Part shown: piece by piece, positions 58,226 to 64,000 of the stretch
Layout: each line of letters opens with the position of its first letter
Numbering within the stretch: the stretch's first letter is position 1
Assembly (NCBI GenBank): GCA_016946835.1
Contig: JACVTC010000037.1
Span: 910,501 to 974,500, forward strand
Direction: 5' to 3'
DNA length: 64,000 bases
Source: Neocallimastix lanati (nom. inval.)
Lineage: Eukaryota; Neocallimastigomycota; Neocallimastigomycetes; Neocallimastigales; Neocallimastigaceae
The notes under the pieces: generated by a model
Databases searched by the model: none
The model's input: only the letters and a program-made list of their open reading frames with translations
What the model was told of the DNA's origin: nothing
Translations under genes and position numbers: made by a program

Positions 58226-58785
58226 AGCTGATCTGAAATTATGTATATTAGAATTATTGATACATGTAATACACATAAATCTAATGTTTTACAAATGATG
58301 ACTAGTTAAATACATAAAATACTCATTGTAATATTTACATTAGGAAAATGATATTTAATTCCTAATAAACGAAATATAAAAACAATAATAAAATTTATTA
58401 ATCATAAATTTAAGTGAGTTATGAGATTAACAGTCTCAACGACTCCAACACAACACTCAATAATACACTGTAATAAATAATAAACTCAGAATATAAAGCA
58501 GAAGCTAATATGAAAATATATATTAAACACCTTTAAAATTTGTATTTTTCAAAATTGAAAATGATGATTAATAGGAAAGTATATAATATTTATTGATTGA
58601 TCTGAAGTAATGTATATAAGAATTATTGATGCATGTGATACACATGAATCTATTGTGCTACAAATGATGAATGGTTAAATACATAAATCACTGTAATATT
58701 TACAATAGAAAATTAATGTATAATTCCAAATAAACGAAATAAATAAACAATAATAAAATTTATTAATCATAAATTTAAATGCGTT
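58226..58785. repeat. Diverged direct repeat of about 195 bp in intergenic DNA
   Basis: Copies at about 58226-58420 and 58588-58785 share TTATTGATaCATGTaATACAC, CAAATGATGA, ACAATAATAAAATTTATTAA and TCATAAATTTAA, with scattered substitutions. There is no ORF. The intervening and surrounding intergenic DNA (57848-59417) holds nothing else I can identify. Confidence 0.7.
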
Positions 58786-59417
58786 AATAAATTATTACTA
58801 TTATTACTACTAAGAATATTTTATAATTTTAAAAATTTCTTTAAATATTTTATGTTATTAATTCCTGAAGAATTTAATATATATTTTTTTTTTTTTTATT
58901 TATATTTTTATTTTTTATTTAAATTTTTATTGATTATAATAATAAAAGGAATGATATAATTGATATATTTTATATTAAAGGTAAAAAATATATGAATTAT
59001 ATTTAATATTTGTACATAGAATTAATATGTACGGAAAAAATTTTATTTATTTATTTATTTATTTATTATCATTAATATTTTTTAATGGTTTATACATTTT
59101 TTATACCAAATTAAATAATTAAATAATTTGAATATTTTATATATTTAAAATATTTTACAATTAAGATTAAAATTTATAAATTATATATATTTATATTAAA
59201 TAAATATTATTACGATTATAAAAAAAAAAAAAAAGAAAAGAAAAAATCATTTATTATAAATAATTTTTAAGTTCTTTTAATTAAAGATGTTCTATTAAAA
59301 ATATGGATTTTGAATTAAATTTAAATTACATTTTGAATTTAAATTATGAATAGTTTATGAATTTATATATAAGTAATAACTTTGCAATTTCAAGGTAAAA
59401 TATAATAAATTGAATTA

Positions 59418-59577
59418 TTATTTTGTTTTATAGTAACAAATATCTGAACAACGAACATTAATGAAAGGATAAACGCCAAGTTTTGTTTCTAAGTTCTCCA
59501 TTTTGATAAGCTGCTCACCAGGAGAATAATTTGAATAAATTCCTTCCACTTTATTACTAGTATTAATAATTAAATTT

Positions 59578-59610
<33 letters not shown>

Positions 59611-59912
59611 TAAATATATAGTTAAATAGCTGTTTTTTTTTTTTTTTTTTTTTTTTTCTTGATAGTTTAAAATTTATATTTTGAATATGTATATAAAGAA
59701 AATAAATAAAATGTATAAATAAAATTATAAGTTTATTTGATTATTTACTTGGTATACATATTCAACTCAATTGATGGTTTCTTTTCAGCTAAAAATAAAT
59801 TTAAATTTAAAAATCTTTTTCTTAAATTATATTTTATTAATTGATCTTGTTTATTTGAAAGCATTTCCATTAAAATTGAACTATTTTCATTTTCTAATAT
59901 TTCATTATTCAT
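59418..59912 (-). CDS. Two-exon gene, 100 codons, function unknown
   Basis: Exon 1 is 59912-59749 and exon 2 is 59556-59418; the intron is GTAAAT..CTAG, 192 bp, and contains long T and TA tracts. The product begins MNNEILENENSSILMEMLSN and ends KLGVYPFINVRCSDICYYKT followed by one Lys. Exon 2 (NKVEGIYSNYSPGEQLIKME) has clean codon structure with C-ending codons and looks like the conserved part. There is no signal peptide and no obvious domain. A small coiled-coil or complex-subunit protein is possible. I do not recognise the family. It lies 731 bp downstream of the EF-hand gene, on the same strand. Confidence 0.65.
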
Positions 59913-59951
59913 TTTTGTTTTTCTTTTCTTTTTCTTATTTTTATTTATTTA

Positions 59952-59963
<12 letters not shown>

Positions 59964-60004
<41 letters not shown>
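59964..60004. repeat. Poly-T tract upstream of the 100-codon gene
   Basis: A T run of about 40 bases lies just upstream (minus strand sense: poly-A) of the ATG at 59912. Such a dA:dT tract can exclude nucleosomes at a promoter. The role is inferred. Confidence 0.5.
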
Positions 60005-60005
<1 letters not shown>

Positions 60006-60182
60006 TTTGCTCGATTACTTTCTTTATTTTTTTAAAAAAATAAATTTAAAATATCTGTACTTATAAAAAATATAAATAGAATTTTAAATTTTTTTCCTTT
60101 ATATGTATATATATATATATATATTTTTTTAAAAAAAAATTATTATATTTGTGTTGTTTATATATGCCTGAAAAATAACTAT

Positions 60183-60282
60183 TAAAAAATAATGTTAATA
60201 TTTTAAACATAAAAGAATTATTAATTATTAATAAAAAAATAATGTTAATATTTTAAACATAAAAGAATTATTAATTATTAAA
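60183..60282. repeat. 50-bp tandem duplication
   Basis: AATGTTAATATTTTAAACAT and its flanks are repeated with a period of 50 bp (60191 and 60241). It is non-coding, between the two right-hand genes. Confidence 0.85.
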
Positions 60283-60642
60283 TTATTAATCACTACTAAA
60301 ATAACACAAAATTTAAAAGTAATTATTTATTTATTATATAAATATTATTTTTTTAATTAAAAATTTTTTTTTTAATTTTTTTTTTATTTTTTTATTTTTT
60401 TTATTTTTATTGTTTTAGTTTTAATTTTATTTAATATATATAAATAAGAATATTTTTTACTTTTTATTTTTTATTTTTTTTTAATAGTTATTTATTATTA
60501 TATCATAAATAATAATAATAGTAATTTTAAATGTATTTAATTAATTAATTTTTGAATCAAGAACAAAAAAAAAAAAAAAGAATTTGGTAATATGAAATCC
60601 TTTATGGTAAATGTTTTGTTTGTCGTTAAATAATTAGATAGT

Positions 60643-61870
60643 TTAATAGCATGAACTGAACCATTCACAGAATTCTCTTTCATTGATATTACCGGATCTA
60701 TCAGAATCAATCATATAGTATAAACGGTTCATTTCAGACTGAGGAATATTAATACCTAAGTAAGACATACATTGGGCCCATTCTAATATATATATAAATA
60801 CAAAAATATATGTTATTTCAATTAAAAAATATTACATAAAAACTTTATAATAATTTTTTAAAAAATATCACTGTTTATAAAAAACTCTTTATATTATCTT
60901 CTATTTTATTTTATTATTTTAATTTTTTATTTTTTATTATTTTTTGACTCTGAATTTACCCTCTTGATTTAAGGTACCAGTGTGATCTTTATCAAAGTAA
61001 CGGAAAGCATTACTTGCTGTCATCATTTTTTGAGCAACCATCGGAGATACACCAGATGGAACCATATAAGCAGATGTAGCGCTGTATGGATTAGAATAAT
61101 TATAGTGAACTCTGGTCTATTTTTATTGTTAAAATATTATATTATTATTATTAATTGTTATTATTTTTTTTTTTAATTAAAATTTTATGTTATTAAACAT
61201 TGTTTATTTTTTGTTATGGTAAAATTTTATATTAATAATATATAATAATTATAATATGTTAATTTAATATAATTAATTAAATAAAAGTTAGTATTTCTTT
61301 TTATCAAATGTACACTTAAATAATATACAATAAAAAAATTAAAATAAAATAAATAAACTTACATAAGATTGAGGGTGCATGACCTATAAAGTTTAAAATT
61401 GAATTTGGTAATAATATAAATAATATTTTTTTTTAATTAATAAATTTAAATTTTATTGCATTTTTAATTTATTGTATATTCTTTAATGAATTTTCGTATT
61501 TTTTTTTTTTTTATTGTATTCTAAATAAACCATAATTTTTTAAATAACTAATTTTAAACAAGATTTATTTTATTATTTTATTTACTTGTCCATAACCGTA
61601 ACCTGGAGCACCGTAACCTGGAGCACCATATCCATATCCTGGAGCACCACCATATGATGGGTATCCTTGAGGTGGGTAACCACCATATGGAGGATAGCCG
61701 CCTTGAGGTGGATAACCACCATATTGAGGTGGATAACCTCCTTGAGGTGGATAACCCCCCTGTGGTGGATAACCTCCCTGTGGTGGATAACCTCCTTGTT
61801 GAGGATAACCTCCTTGTTGGCCTTGTTGACTTTGTTGGTTTTGATTTGAAGATCTATTTCCTGGATACAT
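60643..61870 (-). CDS. Gly/Pro/Tyr-rich EF-hand protein, penta-EF-hand-like (four exons)
   Basis: A 200-residue calcium-binding protein. Exons on the minus strand are 61870-61586, 61383-61363 (21 nt), 61116-60960 and 60782-60643, all with GT..AG introns. Residues 1-95 are low complexity: a Gln-rich start, then GGYPPQ repeats, then GYGAPGYG repeats, as in the N-termini of ALG-2/peflin-type proteins. Two canonical EF loops follow: [12 protein letters not shown] at 144-155 and [12 protein letters not shown] near 180-191, each with the acidic residues at 1, 3 and 12. It ends FCEWFSSCY. Classical penta-EF-hand proteins have five EF hands; this one stops after two, so calcium-dependent membrane or partner binding is plausible but inferred. 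Confidence 0.9.
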
Positions 61871-63290
61871 TTCTTTTTTTATTTATGTATTTATTTATTA
61901 TTGGTTTAATTATTTAATTGAATTTTTGAATAATAGAAAAATAAATATTAAAAATTAATAATAATTTATATTCTATATGTTTCTTTTATTTATTTATTTT
62001 AAAAAAGTTTTCCTATTTTTGATAATATAAAGTTTTTTTTTTTTTTTAATAATATAAAAAAAAACTGTTAATTTTCAATGAAAAAAAAAATATATATATA
62101 TATATATATTTTGGTTGTCATTAACTATAGTTTATAAATTAATTAATATTAACATTTAATTAAAAGTATGAATAAATAAATAACTTTATTTAATAATTAA
62201 TTAAATTAATAAATAGTTAAATAAAAAAATACAAAAAGATTTTTCTTATAGACAACAATTAAAAATTAAATATGGAATAAATAGTAAAATATTTATATAT
62301 AATTAATGTATTATTTTAGTGTCATGTCTCTGGAATATAATAATAATATATTTAAATATATTATTTTCTATTGACCTAATTTAATTTTTAGATAATTATT
62401 AACCTTTTATAATAATCTATTTTTCTATTTTAAATTATTTAATTCATGAATTGACATATTAAATTAATAAATTTTTAATAATGGAGATAAAACCTTAATT
62501 AGATATTAATGATATTTAATATTATTTTAGCTTAATTAAGTATAAATAAATTAGAAATATTTAAAAAAAAAAATATGGTAATTTAATATTATTACAATCA
62601 ACATTGTTAATATATAAATATAAATAATGAAGGTGACTGAAGAAGAAATAAATATAATATATAAAGGAAGGTGTAATAAAAAATTGAGAAAACAAAAAAT
62701 TATTATAATACAAAACAATTATTAATTAATTATATTATATTCATAATTATTATGATTGAATTTATTTTAAATCTTTAAATAATTCTATAGTTTTTGTAAG
62801 TCATTTAAATATTATTATCATATAAATGAAAATTGTAAATAATAATGGTAATTATGTATGATTATAATTTTTATTAATGATATATACTATTATAATATTA
62901 AAACATTTATTATATTATTATTGTTTTATTATTTATAATAGTCCCTAAAAGAATTTACTTGGAAAAGTTTTCTTTATAAATATTCTTTTTAAATTCTTTT
63001 TTAGTTTTTTTTTTTTTTTTTTTTTTCTAGTATTATAGTTATATTTTAGTTAATTATAATCATTAATTTAATCAATTTTTTTTTTTTTTTAAAAAAAAAA
63101 AAGATAATTTAGAATATATGATTTATATATAATACTAAAAATAATCACATTATTATCATATGAAAGTAATCATATTATTATTATATGAAAATTATGCATT
63201 ATTTTATGAATAAATATAACATAAAATATTATTTTATATATTTCACACATTTTTTAATCTTTCTATTTTTCTATATGTATATAGGAATAC
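61871..63290. other. AT-rich intergenic region, no gene seen
   Basis: It contains homopolymers, TA repeats (about 62090-62110) and T/A tracts at 63009-63024 and 63079-63101. No ORF, LTR terminus or conserved motif was recognised. The first few hundred bases include the promoter of the EF-hand gene. Confidence 0.7.
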
Positions 63291-63293
63291 TTT

Positions 63294-63507
63294 TTTAAAT
63301 AATTTTGAAATATAAATAATAAACATAATATAAATATGTTATTATGTTAATCATATAAATACATATGGGTTAATAAAATTATTTTTTCTTAATTATTAAT
63401 TTTAAATAATTTTGAAATATAAATAATAAACATAATATAAATATGTTATTATGTTAATCATATAAATACATATGGGTTAATAAAATTATTTTTTCTTAAT
63501 TATTAAT
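63294..63507. repeat. Perfect 107-bp tandem duplication
   Basis: 63294-63400 is repeated at 63401-63507, starting TTTAAATAATTTTGAAATAT and containing ACATATGGGTTAATAAAATT. It is identical by eye and non-coding. Confidence 0.9.
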
Positions 63508-63896
63508 AATTATTGGATATGTTATGATTAATTAATATCGAAATAATAATAATATTTTAAAATAATAGGCGATAAATGTACATCATATACTTTTTTTTTT
63601 TAGTTTTTGTTTTTGTTTTGTTTTTAAGTGTCAAACAATTTAAAAATGTATGTTAATATTGGATAGAAATATTAATATAATTACTTTTTAAAAATAAAAT
63701 AAAATTAAATTTTGTTTATTAAAAAAAAAAAAATTGATAAAAATTATATATATTGAAAAATTCTTAAATTTTCAATAAGATAATTTTTTTTTATTTTTAA
63801 TTTTATTTTACTATACAATTAATTATTTGACAATAAATATTTCTTTTACATCATTTACATAATATATGTTTTAATTATTGACAATATCTTTATATA

Positions 63897-64000
63897 GGGG
63901 GAGGAGCATTTCGCAAAATTTCATTTCGGAAAGTTTCATTTCGGAAAATTTACATAAAAAGTTTCATTTCGCAAAATTTCATTTCGGAAAAGTTTCATTT
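63897..64000 (+). mobile_element. Left end of a TTTCATTTCG-repeat element, related to the MITE at 659
   Basis: It starts GGGGGAGGAGCATTTCGC, matching the MITE terminus consensus GGGnGnGGnGCATTTCGC. It then repeats TTTCATTTCGgAAA units (63919-64000). The element runs off the window, so its other end and TSD cannot be seen. If it is the same type, the left TSD should be CTTTATATA (63888-63896). Confidence 0.65.

Noticed and set aside
61654-61917. Plus-strand frames opposite the EF-hand gene
   Set aside because: They are antisense shadows of the GGYPPQ repeat-coding exon.

Overview
The window is an extremely AT-rich stretch of a eukaryotic nuclear genome, most likely an early-diverging fungus. 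The AT-saturated intergenic DNA, long homopolymers and (AAT)n tracts, short GT..AG introns, Asn-rich proteins and many chromodomain-type Ty3/gypsy elements fit Neocallimastigomycota (anaerobic gut fungi) best. An AT-rich glomeromycotan is the main alternative, and I cannot settle this from sequence alone.

Host genes lie only at the edges. On the left is a five-exon thioredoxin gene (3330-4153, minus). On the right are an unrecognised two-exon gene of 100 codons (59418-59912, minus) and a four-exon Gly/Pro/Tyr-rich EF-hand protein (60643-61870, minus). A complete 273-bp MITE with 9-bp target duplications sits at 659-931, and the end of a related element begins at 63897.

Almost everything from about 6.5 to 57.5 kb is retrotransposon. 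From 6.5 to 15.5 kb there are three decayed minus-strand chromovirus copies (called L, I and M here) carrying solo LTRs. From 17.7 to 55.9 kb lies one plus-strand element, E, that has been split by nested insertions. A 1.5-kb solo-LTR composite sits in its gag (18102-19566, TSD atgct). A 34.8-kb block (20706-55485, TSD ctctt) sits at the start of its reverse transcriptase. Removing each block restores the E reading frame. Inside the large block are, in order: element B (20721-26882, minus, PBS matching tRNA-Pro, TSD tcat); element C (26887-46922, minus, TSD tcat), itself split by two solo LTRs and by elements A1 (32782-38701, TSD ttata) and D (38742-45068, TSD aatcc); another solo LTR (47443-48089); and A2 (48510-54436, TSD aaatt), a second copy of A1. 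Nesting is at least three levels deep.

Functionally, D is the only element that looks complete: identical-looking 651-bp LTRs, intact gag and an intact pol. B, C and D each carry a canonical -1 frameshift heptamer directly before the gag stop. E and A instead use one continuous frame. A1 and A2 lack reverse transcriptase and RNase H but keep gag, protease and the C-terminal part of integrase fused in frame. Both have their own LTRs and TSDs, so they look like a non-autonomous family moved in trans. The A LTR also carries a tRNA-like segment with A-box and B-box-like sequences.

I found no prokaryote-style system, CRISPR array or operon. The novelty here lies in the transposon biology. Coordinates of nested boundaries marked by TSDs are firm; those of decayed remnants are approximate.
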